NCBI GenBank assembly: GCA_947652605.1
Contig: OX393577.1
Coordinates: 3,720,868-3,784,867 of the forward strand
Reading direction: 5' to 3'
From: Elmis aenea
Lineage: Eukaryota > Arthropoda > Insecta > Coleoptera > Elmidae
Length of the DNA: 64,000 nt
Shown: positions 34,495-47,500 of the stretch, piece by piece
Numbering within the stretch: the first letter of the stretch is position 1
How the letters are laid out: each line of letters opens with the position of its first letter
Position numbers and translations under genes: made by a program
Notes under the pieces: generated by a model
What the model saw: the letters and a program-made list of their open reading frames with translations, nothing else
The model's database searches: none
What the model was told of the DNA's origin: nothing

Positions 34495-37400
34495 CGAGAA
34501 AAATAAATTTTCAAAATTTTTAATTTTTTGAATAACTTTGTAAATTAAATTTCAAAATAGTTGAGACAAACGGCATTATACTAAGAAAAATAAACTCTAT
34601 AACATACTAAAATTTGAACAAAATCGTAAAAGCCGTTTTCGAGAAAAATTTTCAATTTTTTAATTTTTTGAATAACTTTGTAAATTAAATTTCAAAATAG
34701 TTGAGACAAACGGCATACTAAGAAAAATAAACTCTATAACATACTAAAATTTGAACAAAATCGTAAGAGCCGTTTTCGAGAAAAATAAATTTTCAAAATT
34801 TTTAATTTTTTGAATAACTTTGTAAATTAAATTTTAAAATGGTTGAGACAAACGGCATTATACTAAGAAAAATAAACTCTATAACATACTAAAATTTGAA
34901 GAAAATCGTAAAAGCCGTTTTCGAGAAAAATTTTCAATTTTTTAATTTTTTGAATAACTTTGTAAATTAAATTTCAAAATAGTTGAGACAAACGGCATTA
35001 TACTAAGAAAAATAAACTCTATAACATACTAAAATTTGAACAAAATCGTAAGAGCCGTTTTCGAGAAAAATAAATTTTCAAAATTTTTAATTTTTTGAAT
35101 AACTTTGTAAATTAAATTTCAAAATAGTTGAGACAAACGGCATTATACTAAGAAAAATAAACTCTAACATACTAAAATTTAAACAAAATCGTAAGAGCCG
35201 TTTTCGAGAAAAATAAATTTTCAAAATTTTTAATTTTTTGAATAACTTTGTAAATTAAATTTCAAAATAGTTGAGACAAACGGCATTATACTAAGAAAAA
35301 TAAACTCTATAACATACTAAAATTTGAACAAAATCGTAAGAGCCGTTTTCGAGAAAAATAAATTTTCAAAATTTTTAATTTTTTGAATAACTTTGTAAAT
35401 TAAATTTCAAAATAGTTGAGACAAACGGCATTATACTAAGAAAAATAAACTCTATAACATACTAAAATTTGAACAAAATCGTAAGAGCCGTTTTCGAGAA
35501 AAATTTTCAAAATATTTAATTTTTTGAATAACTTTGTAAATTAAATTTCAAAATAGTTGAGACAAACGGCATTATACTAAGAAAAATAAACTCTATAACA
35601 TACTAAAATTTGAACAAAATCGTAAGAGCCGTTTTCGAGAAAAATTTTCAAAATTTTAAATTTTTTGAATAACTTTGTAAATTAAATTTCAAAATAGTTA
35701 AGACAAACGGCAATATACTAAGAAAAATAAACTCTATAACATACTAAAATTTGAACAAAATCGTAAGAGCCGTTTTCGAGAAAAATAAATTTTCAAATTT
35801 TTTAATTTTTTGAATAACTTTGTAAATTAAATTTCAAAATAGTTGAGACAAACGGCATTATACTAAGAAAAATAAACTCTATAACATACTAAAATTTGAA
35901 CAAAATCGTAAGAGCCGTTTTCGAGAAAAATAAATTTTCAAAATTTTTAATTTTTTGAATAACTTTGTAAATTAAATTTCAAAATAGTTGAGACAAACGG
36001 CATTATACTAAGAAAAATAAACTCTATAACATACTAAAATTTGAACAAAATCGTAAGAGCCGTTTTCGAGAAAAATAAATTTTCAAAATTTTTAATTTTT
36101 TGAATAACTTTGTAAATTAAATTTCAAAATAGTTGAGACAAACGGCATTATACTAAGAAAAATAAACTCTATAACATACTAAAATTTGAACAAAATCGTA
36201 AGAGCCGTTTTCGAGAAAAATAAATTTTCAAAATTTTTAATTTTTTGAATAACTTTGTAAATTAAATTTCAAAATAGTTGACACAAACAGCATTATACTA
36301 AGAAAAATAAACTCTATAACATACTAAAATTTGAACAAAATCGTAAGAGCCGTTTTCGAGAAAAATAAATTTTCAAAATTTTTAATTTTTTGAATAACTT
36401 TGTAAATTAAATTTCAAAATAGTTGAGACAAACGGCATTATACTAAGAAAAATAAACTCTATAACATACTAAAATTTGAACAAAATCGTAAGAGCCGTTT
36501 TCGAGAAAAATAAATTTTCAAAATTTTTAATTTTTTGAATAACTTTGTAAATTAAATTTCAAAATAGTTGAGACAAACGGCATTATACTAAGAAAAATAA
36601 ACTCTATAACATACTAAAATTTGAACAAAATCGTAAGAGCCGTTTTCGAGAAAAATAAATTTTCAAAATTTTTAATTTTTTGAATAACTTTGTAAATTAA
36701 ATTTCAAAATAGTTGAGACAAACGGCATTATACTAAGAAAAATAAACTCTATAACATACTAAAATTTGAACAAAATCGTAAGAGCCGTTTTCGAGAAAAA
36801 TAAATTTTCAAATTTTTTAATTTTTTGAATAACTTTGTAAATTAAATTTCAAAATAGTTGAGACAAACGGCATTATACTAAGAAAAATAAACTCTATAAC
36901 ATACTAAAATTTGAACAAAATCGTAAGAGCCGTTTTCGAGAAAAATAAATTTTCAAAATTTTTAATTTTTTGAATAACTTTGTAAATTAAATTTCAAAAT
37001 AGTTGAGACAAACGGCATTATACTAAGAAAAATAAACTCTATAACATACTAAAATTTGAACAAAATCGTAAGAGCCGTTTTCGAGAAAAATAAATTTTCA
37101 AAATTTTTAATTTTTTGAATAACTTTGTAAATTAAATTTCAAAATAGTTGAGACAAACGGCATTATACTAAGAAAAATAAACTCTATAACATACTAAAAT
37201 TTGAACAAAATCGTAAGAGCCGTTTTCGAGAAAAATAAATTTTCAAAATTTTTAATTTTTTGAATAACTTTGTAAATTAAATTTCAAAATAGTTGACACA
37301 AACAGCATTATACTAAGAAAAATAAACTCTATAACATACTAAAATTTGAACAAAATCGTAAGAGCCGTTTTCGAGAAAAATAAATTTTCAAAATTTTTAA

Positions 37401-38386
37401 TTTTTTGAATAACTTTGTAAATTAAATTTCAAAATAGTTGAGACAAACGGCATTATACTAAGAAAAATAAACTCTATAACATACTAAAATTTGAACAAAA
37501 TCGTAAGAGCCGTTTTCGAGAAAAATAAATTTTCAAAATTTTTAATTTTTTGAATAACTTTGTAAATTAAATTTCAAAATAGTTGAGACAAACGGCATTA
37601 TACTAAGAAAAATAAACTCTATAACATACTAAAATTTGAACAAAATCGTAAGAGCCGTTTTCGAGAAAAATAAATTTTCAAAATTTTTAATTTTTTGAAT
37701 AACTTTGTAAATTAAATTTCAAAATAGTTGAGACAAACGGCATTATACTAAGAAAAATAAACTCTATAACATACTAAAATTTGAACAAAATCGTAAGAGC
37801 CGTTTTCGAGAAAAATAAATTTTCAAAATTTTTAATTTTTTGAATAACTTTGTAAATTAAATTTCAAAATAGTTGACACAAACAGCATTATACTAAGAAA
37901 AATAAACTCTATAACATACTAAAATTTGAACAAAATCGTAAGAGCCGTTTTCGAGAAAAATAAATTTTCAAAATTTTTAATTTTTTGAATAACTTTGTAA
38001 ATTAAATTTCAAAATAGTTGAGACAAACGGCATTATACTAAGAAAAATAAACTCTATAACATACTAAAATTTGAACAAAATCGTAAGAGCCGTTTTCGAG
38101 AAAAATAAATTTTCAAAATTTTTAATTTTTTGAATAACTTTGTAAATTAAATTTCAAAATAGTTGAGACAAACGGCATTATACTAAGAAAAATAAACTCT
38201 ATAACATACTAAAATTTGAACAAAATCGTAAGAGCCGTTTTCGAGAAAAATAAATTTTCAAAATTTTTAATTTTTTGAATAACTTTGTAAATTAAATTTC
38301 AAAATAGTTGAGACAAACGGCATTATACTAAGAAAAATAAACTCTATAACATACTAAAATTTGAACAAAATCGTAAGAGCCGTTTT
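34495..38386. repeat. Cassette-free block between cassettes 4 and 5
   Basis: Starts with a 282 bp two-monomer repeat marked by TTTTCAATTTTTTAATT (34,653 and 34,935; 140 bp class monomers after CGTAAAAGCC), with a 137 bp monomer at 34,640-34,776 that combines three deletions. It continues with CTCTAACATAC (2 bp loss, 35,162) and, near 35,483-35,910, with the post-cassette variants (AAAATATTT; GTTAAGAC with CGGCAATATAC; CAAATTTTTTAA) but no cassette before them. From about 36.2 kb almost all monomers are canonical 145 bp copies. GTTGACACAAACAGC marks 36,280, 37,295 and 37,875, spaced by seven and four monomers. Confidence 0.85.
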
Positions 38387-38454
38387 CGAGAAAAATAAAT
38401 TTTCAAAATTTTTAATTTTTTGAATAACTTTGTAAATTAAATTTCAAAATAGTT
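37295..38454. repeat. 580 bp four-monomer repeat
   Basis: GTTGACACAAACAGC recurs after 580 bp (4 x 145), after an earlier spacing of 1,015 bp (7 x 145). The other monomers are canonical, so the exact limits cannot be seen. Confidence 0.65.
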
Positions 38455-38883
38455 GAGACAAACGGCATACTAAGAAAAATAAACTCTATAACATACTAAA
38501 ATTTGAACAAAATCGTAAGAGCCGTTTTCGAGAAAAATAAATTTTCAAAATTTTTAATTTTTTGAATAACTTTGTAAATTAAATTTCAAAATAGTTGAGA
38601 CAAACGGCATTATACTAAGAAAAATAAACTCTATAACATACTAAGTTTGAACAAAATCGTAAGAGCCGTTTTCGAGAAAAATAAATTTTTAAAATTTTTA
38701 ATTTTTTGAATAACTTTGTAAATTAAATTTCAAATTAGTTGAGACAAACGGCATTATACTAAGAAAAATAAACTCTATAACATACTAAAATTTGAACAAA
38801 ATCGTAAGAGCCGTTTTCGAGAAAAATAAATTTTCAAAATTTTTAATTTTTTGAATAACTTTGTAAATCGTAAGAGCCGTTTT
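38387..38883. repeat. Pre-cassette module, cassette 5
   Basis: Carries CGGCATACTAAG (38,466), ACTAAGTTTG, TTTTTAAAA, CAAATTAG and a truncated monomer at 38,818-38,883. It has AATAGTTGAG where modules 1, 3, 6 and 7 have AATGGTTGAG, so it is either the older form or one reverted by conversion. Confidence 0.92.
38818..38883. repeat. Truncated 66 bp monomer, cassette 5
   Basis: 79 bp deletion junction at 38,868/38,869; otherwise as at cassette 1. Confidence 0.94.
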
Positions 38884-38972
38884 CGAGAAAAATTTTCAAA
38901 ATTTTTAATTTTTTGAATAACTGTAAATTAAATTTCAAAATAGTTGAGACAAACGGCATTATACTAAGAAAA

Positions 38973-39260
38973 AAAGGCTATATACTCTTTGCACTTTTTT
39001 CGACAGAAAAATCGATTTTCTTAAAACTATAGCAAATGGCTTCAAACTTCTTATACACATTAGTTATGAGCGAATTAAGGATTATTAGCCCCTAAATACG
39101 ATTTTTAATTTTTCGTGAAAAATGGGAAAAGTACAAAGGCTATAGTCTTTGCACTTTTTTCGACAAAAAAATCGATTTTCTTAAAACTACAGCAAATGGC
39201 TTCAAAGTTCTTATACACGTTAGTTATGAGCAAATTAAGGATTATTAGCCCCTAAATACG
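38973..39260. repeat. Second-satellite cassette 5 (class I)
   Basis: Same junctions. The monomer that re-enters leads straight into a 141 bp AAAATATTT copy, without the 145 bp copy present after cassettes 1-4, and then into the 5,178 bp duplication. Confidence 0.95.
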
Positions 39261-39413
39261 ATTTTTAATTTTTTGAAAAACTTTGTAAATTAAATTTCAA
39301 AATAGTTGAGACAAACGGCATTATACTAAGAAAAATAAACTCTATAACATACTAAAATTTGAACAAAATCGTAAGAGCCGTTTTCGAGAAAAATTTTCAA
39401 AATATTTAATTTT

Positions 39414-42400
39414 TTGAATAACTTTGTAAATTAAATTTCAAAATAGTTGAGACAAACGGCATTATACTAAGAAAAATAAACTCTATAACATACTAAAATT
39501 TGAACAAAATCGTAAGAGCCGTTTTCGAGAAAAATTTTCAAAATTTTAAATTTTTTGAATAACTTTGTAAATTAAATTTCAAAATAGTTGAGACAAACGG
39601 CATTATACTAAGAAAAATAAACTCTATAACATACTAAAATTTGAACAAAATCGTAAGAGCCGTTTTCGAGAAAAATTTTCAAAATTTTAAATTTTTTGAA
39701 TAACTTTGTAAATTAAATTTCAAAATAGTTGAGACAAACGGCAATATACTAAGAAAAATAAACTCTATAACATACTAAAATTTGAACAAAATCGTAAGAG
39801 CCGTTTTCGAGAAAAATTTTCAAAATTTTTAATTTTTTGAATAACTGTAAATTAAATTTCAAAATAGTTAAGACAAACGGCAATATACTAAGAAAAATAA
39901 ACTCTATAACATACTAAAATTTGAACAAAATCGTAAGAGCCGTTTTCGAGAAAAATAAATTTTCAAATTTTTTAATTTTTTGAATAACTTTGTAAATTAA
40001 ATTTCAAAATAGTTGAGACAAACGGCATTATACTAAGAAAAATAAACTCTATAACATACTAAAATTTGAACAAAATCGTAAGAGCCGTTTTCGAGAAAAA
40101 TAAATTTTCAAAATTTTTAATTTTTTGAATAACTTTGTAAATTAAATTTCAAAATAGTTGAGACAAACGGCATTATACTAAGAAAAATAAACTCTATAAC
40201 ATACTAAAATTTGAACAAAATCGTAAGAGCCGTTTTCGAGAAAAATAAATTTTCAAAATTTTTAATTTTTTGAATAACTTTGTAAATTAAATTTCAAAAT
40301 AGTTGAGACAAACGGCATTATACTAAGAAAAATAAACTCTATAACATACTAAAATTTGAACAAAATCGTAAGAGCCGTTTTCGAGAAAAATAAATTTTCA
40401 AAATTTTTAATTTTTTGAATAACTTTGTAAATTAAATTTCAAAATAGTTGAGACAAACGGCATTATACTAAGAAAAATAAACTCTATAACATACTAAAAT
40501 TTGAACAAAATCGTAAGAGCCGTTTTCGAGAAAAATAAATTTTCAAAATTTTTAATTTTTTGAATAACTTTGTAAATTAAATTTCAAAATAGTTGAGACA
40601 AACGGCATACTAAGAAAAATAAACTCTATAACATACTAAAATTTGAACAAAATCGTAAGAGCCGTTTTCGAGAAAAATAAATTTTCAAAATTTTTAATTT
40701 TTTGAATAACTTTGTAAATTAAATTTCAAAATGGTTGAGACAAACGGCATTATACTAAGAAAAATAAACTCTATAACATACTAAAATTTGAACAAAATCG
40801 TAAAAGCCGTTTTCGAGAAAAATTTTCAATTTTTTAATTTTTTGAATAACTTTGTAAATTAAATTTCAAAATAGTTGAGACAAACGGCATTATACTAAGA
40901 AAAATAAACTCTATAACATACTAAAATTTGAACAAAATCGTAAGAGCCGTTTTCGAGAAAAATAAATTTTCAAAATTTTTAATTTTTTGAATAACTTTGT
41001 AAATTAAATTTCAAAATAGTTGAGACAAACGGCATTATACTAAGAAAAATAAACTCTAACATACTAAAATTTAAACAAAATCGTAAGAGCCGTTTTCGAG
41101 AAAAATAAATTTTCAAAATTTTTAATTTTTTGAATAACTTTGTAAATTAAATTTCAAAATAGTTGAGACAAACGGCATTATACTAAGAAAAATAAACTCT
41201 ATAACATACTAAAATTTAAACAAAATCGTAAGAGCCGTTTTCGAGAAAAATAAATTTTCAAAATTTTTAATTTTTTGAATAACTTTGTAAATTAAATTTC
41301 AAAATAGTTGAGACAAACGGCATTATACTAAGAAAAATAAACTCTATAACATACTAAAATTTGAACAAAATCGTAAGAGCCGTTTTCGAGAAAAATAAAT
41401 TTTCAAAATTTTTAATTTTTTGAATAACTTTGTAAATTAAATTTCAAAATAGTTGAGACAAACGGCATTATACTAAGAAAAATAAACTCTATAACATACT
41501 AAAATTTGAACAAAATCGTAAGAGCCGTTTTCGAGAAAAATAAATTTTCAAAATTTTTAATTTTTTGAATAACTTTGTAAATTAAATTTCAAAATAGTTG
41601 AGACAAACGGCATTATACTAAGAAAAATAAACTCTATAACATACTAAAATTTGAACAAAATCGTAAGAGCCGTTTTCGAGAAAAATTTTCAAAATTTTAA
41701 ATTTTTTGAATAACTTTGTAAATTAAATTTCAAAATAGTTAAGACAAACGGCAATATACTAAGAAAAATAAACTCTATAACATACTAAAATTTGAACAAA
41801 ATCGTAAGAGCCGTTTTCGAGAAAAATAAATTTTCAAATTTTTTAATTTTTTGAATAACTTTGTAAATTAAATTTCAAAATAGTTGAGACAAACGGCATT
41901 ATACTAAGAAAAATAAACTCTATAACATACTAAAATTTGAACAAAATCGTAAGAGCCGTTTTCGAGAAAAATAAATTTTCAAAATTTTTAATTTTTTGAA
42001 TAACTTTGTAAATTAAATTTCAAAATAGTTGAGACAAACGGCATTATACTAAGAAAAATAAACTCTATAACATACTAAAATTTGAACAAAATCGTAAGAG
42101 CCGTTTTCGAGAAAAATAAATTTTCAAAATTTTTAATTTTTTGAATAACTTTGTAAATTAAATTTCAAAATAGTTGAGACAAACGGCATTATACTAAGAA
42201 AAATAAACTCTATAACATACTAAAATTTGAACAAAATCGTAAGAGCCGTTTTCGAGAAAAATAAATTTTCAAAATTTTTAATTTTTTGAATAACTTTGTA
42301 AATTAAATTTCAAAATAGTTGAGATAAACGGCATTATACTAAGAAAAATAAACTCTATAACATACTAAAATTTGAACAAAATCGTAAGAGCCGTTTTCGA

Positions 42401-44591
42401 GAAAAATAAATTTTCAAAATTTTTAATTTTTTGAATAACTTTGTAAATTAAATTTCAAAATAGTTGAGACAAACGGCATACTAAGAAAAATAAACTCTAT
42501 AACATACTAAAATTTGAACAAAATCGTAAGAGCCGTTTTCGAGAAAAATAAATTTTCAAAATTTTTAATTTTTTGAATAACTTTGTAAATTAAATTTCAA
42601 AATGGTTGAGACAAACGGCATTATACTAAGAAAAATAAACTCTATAACATACTAAAATTTGAACAAAATCGTAAAAGCCGTTTTCGAGAAAAATTTTCAA
42701 TTTTTTAATTTTTTGAATAACTTTGTAAATTAAATTTCAAAATAGTTGAGACAAACGGCATTATACTAAGAAAAATAAACTCTATAACATACTAAAATTT
42801 GAACAAAATCGTAAGAGCCGTTTTCGAGAAAAATAAATTTTCAAAATTTTTAATTTTTTGAATAACTTTGTAAATTAAATTTCAAAATAGTTGAGACAAA
42901 CGGCATTATACTAAGAAAAATAAACTCTAACATACTAAAATTTAAACAAAATCGTAAGAGCCGTTTTCGAGAAAAATAAATTTTCAAAATTTTTAATTTT
43001 TTGAATAACTTTGTAAATTAAATTTCAAAATAGTTGAGACAAACGGCATTATACTAAGAAAAATAAACTCTATAACATACTAAAATTTAAACAAAATCGT
43101 AAGAGCCGTTTTCGAGAAAAATAAATTTTCAAAATTTTTAATTTTTTGAATAACTTTGTAAATTAAATTTCAAAATAGTTGAGACAAACGGCATTATACT
43201 AAGAAAAATAAACTCTATAACATACTAAAATTTGAACAAAATCGTAAGAGCCGTTTTCGAGAAAAATAAATTTTCAAAATTTTTAATTTTTTGAATAACT
43301 TTGTAAATTAAATTTCAAAATAGTTGAGACAAACGGCATTATACTAAGAAAAATAAACTCTATAACATACTAAAATTTGAACAAAATCGTAAGAGCCGTT
43401 TTCGAGAAAAATAAATTTTCAAAATTTTTAATTTTTTGAATAACTTTGTAAATTAAATTTCAAAATAGTTGAGACAAACGGCATTATACTAAGAAAAATA
43501 AACTCTATAACATACTAAAATTTGAACAAAATCGTAAGAGCCGTTTTCGAGAAAAATAAATTTTCAAAATTTTTAATTTTTTGAATAACTTTGTAAATTA
43601 AATTTCAAAATAGTTGAGACAAACAGCATTATACTAAGAAAAATAAACTCTATAACATACTAAAATTTGAACAAAATCGTAAGAGCCGTTTTCGAGAAAA
43701 ATAAATTTTCAAAATTTTTAATTTTTTGAATAACTTTGTAAATTAAATTTCAAAATAGTTGAGACAAACGGCATTATACTAAGAAAAATAAACTCTATAA
43801 CATACTAAAATTTGAACAAAATCGTAAGAGCCGTTTTCGAGAAAAATAAATTTTCAAAATTTTTAATTTTTTGAATAACTTTGTAAATTAAATTTCAAAA
43901 TAGTTGAGACAAACGGCATTATACTAAGAAAAATAAACTCTATAACATACTAAAATTTGAACAAAATCGTAAGAGCCGTTTTCGAGAAAAATAAATTTTC
44001 AAAATTTTTAATTTTTTGAATAACTTTGTAAATTAAATTTCAAAATAGTTGAGACAAACGGCATTATACTAAGAAAAATAAACTCTATAACATACTAAAA
44101 TTTGAACAAAATCGTAAGAGCCGTTTTCGAGAAAAATAAATTTTCAAAATTTTTAATTTTTTGAATAACTTTGTAAATTAAATTTCAAAATAGTTGAGAC
44201 AAACGGCATACTAAGAAAAATAAACTCTATAACATACTAAAATTTGAACAAAATCGTAAGAGCCGTTTTCGAGAAAAATAAATTTTCAAAATTTTTAATT
44301 TTTTGAATAACTTTGTAAATTAAATTTCAAAATGGTTGAGACAAACGGCATTATACTAAGAAAAATAAACTCTATAACATACTAAGTTTGAACAAAATCG
44401 TAAGAGCCGTTTTCGAGAAAAATAAATTTTTAAAATTTTTAATTTTTTGAATAACTTTGTAAATTAAATTTCAAATTAGTTGAGACAAACGGCATTATAC
44501 TAAGAAAAATAAACTCTATAACATACTAAAATTTGAACAAAATCGTAAGAGCCGTTTTCGAGAAAAATAAATTTTCAAAATTTTTAATTTT
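39414..44591. repeat. 5,178 bp tandem duplication, copy 1
   Basis: Markers recur exactly 5,178 bp later: the AAAATTTTAAATT monomer (39,539 and 44,717), CGGCATACTAAG (40,606 and 45,784), CTCTAACATAC (41,054 and 46,232; 42,925 and 48,103), GAGATAAACGG (42,325 and 47,503), AAACAGC (43,624 and 48,802) and ACTAAGTTTG (44,383 and 49,561). About 36 monomers without a cassette. The left edge is inside the 141 bp AAAATATTT monomer after cassette 5. At the right edge a pre-cassette monomer (CAAATTAG) is followed by post-cassette type monomers, so the cassette expected there is missing. Confidence 0.94.
39850..43551. repeat. 1,871 bp tandem duplication nested in copy 1
   Basis: GTTAAGAC with CGGCAATAT (39,870 and 41,741), CAAATTTTTTAATT (39,964 and 41,835), CGGCATACTAAG (40,606 and 42,477), CTCTAACATAC with AAATTTAAAC (41,054 and 42,925) and a second AAATTTAAAC recur 1,871 bp apart. 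The second repeat stops near 43,551. The same nested pair is present in the second 5,178 bp copy, so it existed before that duplication. Confidence 0.92.
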
Positions 44592-47500
44592 TTGAATAAC
44601 TTTGTAAATTAAATTTCAAAATAGTTGAGACAAACGGCATTATACTAAGAAAAATAAACTCTATAACATACTAAAATTTGAACAAAATCGTAAGAGCCGT
44701 TTTCGAGAAAAATTTTCAAAATTTTAAATTTTTTGAATAACTTTGTAAATTAAATTTCAAAATAGTTGAGACAAACGGCATTATACTAAGAAAAATAAAC
44801 TCTATAACATACTAAAATTTGAACAAAATCGTAAGAGCCGTTTTCGAGAAAAATTTTCAAAATTTTAAATTTTTTGAATAACTTTGTAAATTAAATTTCA
44901 AAATAGTTGAGACAAACGGCAATATACTAAGAAAAATAAACTCTATAACATACTAAAATTTGAACAAAATCGTAAGAGCCGTTTTCGAGAAAAATTTTCA
45001 AAATTTTTAATTTTTTGAATAACTGTAAATTAAATTTCAAAATAGTTAAGACAAACGGCAATATACTAAGAAAAATAAACTCTATAACATACTAAAATTT
45101 GAACAAAATCGTAAGAGCCGTTTTCGAGAAAAATAAATTTTCAAATTTTTTAATTTTTTGAATAACTTTGTAAATTAAATTTCAAAATAGTTGAGACAAA
45201 CGGCATTATACTAAGAAAAATAAACTCTATAACATACTAAAATTTGAACAAAATCGTAAGAGCCGTTTTCGAGAAAAATAAATTTTCAAAATTTTTAATT
45301 TTTTGAATAACTTTGTAAATTAAATTTCAAAATAGTTGAGACAAACGGCATTATACTAAGAAAAATAAACTCTATAACATACTAAAATTTGAACAAAATC
45401 GTAAGAGCCGTTTTCGAGAAAAATAAATTTTCAAATTTTTTAATTTTTTGAATAACTTTGTAAATTAAATTTCAAAATAGTTGAGACAAACGGCATTATA
45501 CTAAGAAAAATAAACTCTATAACATACTAAAATTTGAACAAAATCGTAAGAGCCGTTTTCGAGAAAAATAAATTTTCAAAATTTTTAATTTTTTGAATAA
45601 CTTTGTAAATTAAATTTCAAAATAGTTGAGACAAACGGCATTATACTAAGAAAAATAAACTCTATAACATACTAAAATTTGAACAAAATCGTAAGAGCCG
45701 TTTTCGAGAAAAATAAATTTTCAAAATTTTTAATTTTTTGAATAACTTTGTAAATTAAATTTCAAAATAGTTGAGACAAACGGCATACTAAGAAAAATAA
45801 ACTCTATAACATACTAAAATTTGAACAAAATCGTAAGAGCCGTTTTCGAGAAAAATAAATTTTCAAAATTTTTAATTTTTTGAATAACTTTGTAAATTAA
45901 ATTTCAAAATGGTTGAGACAAACGGCATTATACTAAGAAAAATAAACTCTATAACATACTAAAATTTGAACAAAATCGTAAAAGCCGTTTTCGAGAAAAA
46001 TTTTCAATTTTTTAATTTTTTGAATAACTTTGTAAATTAAATTTCAAAATAGTTGAGACAAACGGCATTATACTAAGAAAAATAAACTCTATAACATACT
46101 AAAATTTGAACAAAATCGTAAGAGCCGTTTTCGAGAAAAATAAATTTTCAAAATTTTTAATTTTTTGAATAACTTTGTAAATTAAATTTCAAAATAGTTG
46201 AGACAAACGGCATTATACTAAGAAAAATAAACTCTAACATACTAAAATTTAAACAAAATCGTAAGAGCCGTTTTCGAGAAAAATAAATTTTCAAAATTTT
46301 TAATTTTTTGAATAACTTTGTAAATTAAATTTCAAAATAGTTGAGACAAACGGCATTATACTAAGAAAAATAAACTCTATAACATACTAAAATTTAAACA
46401 AAATCGTAAGAGCCGTTTTCGAGAAAAATAAATTTTCAAAATTTTTAATTTTTTGAATAACTTTGTAAATTAAATTTCAAAATAGTTGAGACAAACGGCA
46501 TTATACTAAGAAAAATAAACTCTATAACATACTAAAATTTGAACAAAATCGTAAGAGCCGTTTTCGAGAAAAATAAATTTTCAAAATTTTTAATTTTTTG
46601 AATAACTTTGTAAATTAAATTTCAAAATAGTTGAGACAAACGGCATTATACTAAGAAAAATAAACTCTATAACATACTAAAATTTGAACAAAATCGTAAG
46701 AGCCGTTTTCGAGAAAAATAAATTTTCAAAATTTTTAATTTTTTGAATAACTTTGTAAATTAAATTTCAAAATAGTTGAGACAAACGGCATTATACTAAG
46801 AAAAATAAACTCTATAACATACTAAAATTTGAACAAAATCGTAAGAGCCGTTTTCGAGAAAAATTTTCAAAATTTTAAATTTTTTGAATAACTTTGTAAA
46901 TTAAATTTCAAAATAGTTAAGACAAACGGCAATATACTAAGAAAAATAAACTCTATAACATACTAAAATTTGAACAAAATCGTAAGAGCCGTTTTCGAGA
47001 AAAATAAATTTTCAAATTTTTTAATTTTTTGAATAACTTTGTAAATTAAATTTCAAAATAGTTGAGACAAACGGCATTATACTAAGAAAAATAAACTCTA
47101 TAACATACTAAAATTTGAACAAAATCGTAAGAGCCGTTTTCGAGAAAAATAAATTTTCAAAATTTTTAATTTTTTGAATAACTTTGTAAATTAAATTTCA
47201 AAATAGTTGAGACAAACGGCATTATACTAAGAAAAATAAACTCTATAACATACTAAAATTTGAACAAAATCGTAAGAGCCGTTTTCGAGAAAAATAAATT
47301 TTCAAAATTTTTAATTTTTTGAATAACTTTGTAAATTAAATTTCAAAATAGTTGAGACAAACGGCATTATACTAAGAAAAATAAACTCTATAACATACTA
47401 AAATTTGAACAAAATCGTAAGAGCCGTTTTCGAGAAAAATAAATTTTCAAAATTTTTAATTTTTTGAATAACTTTGTAAATTAAATTTCAAAATAGTTGA

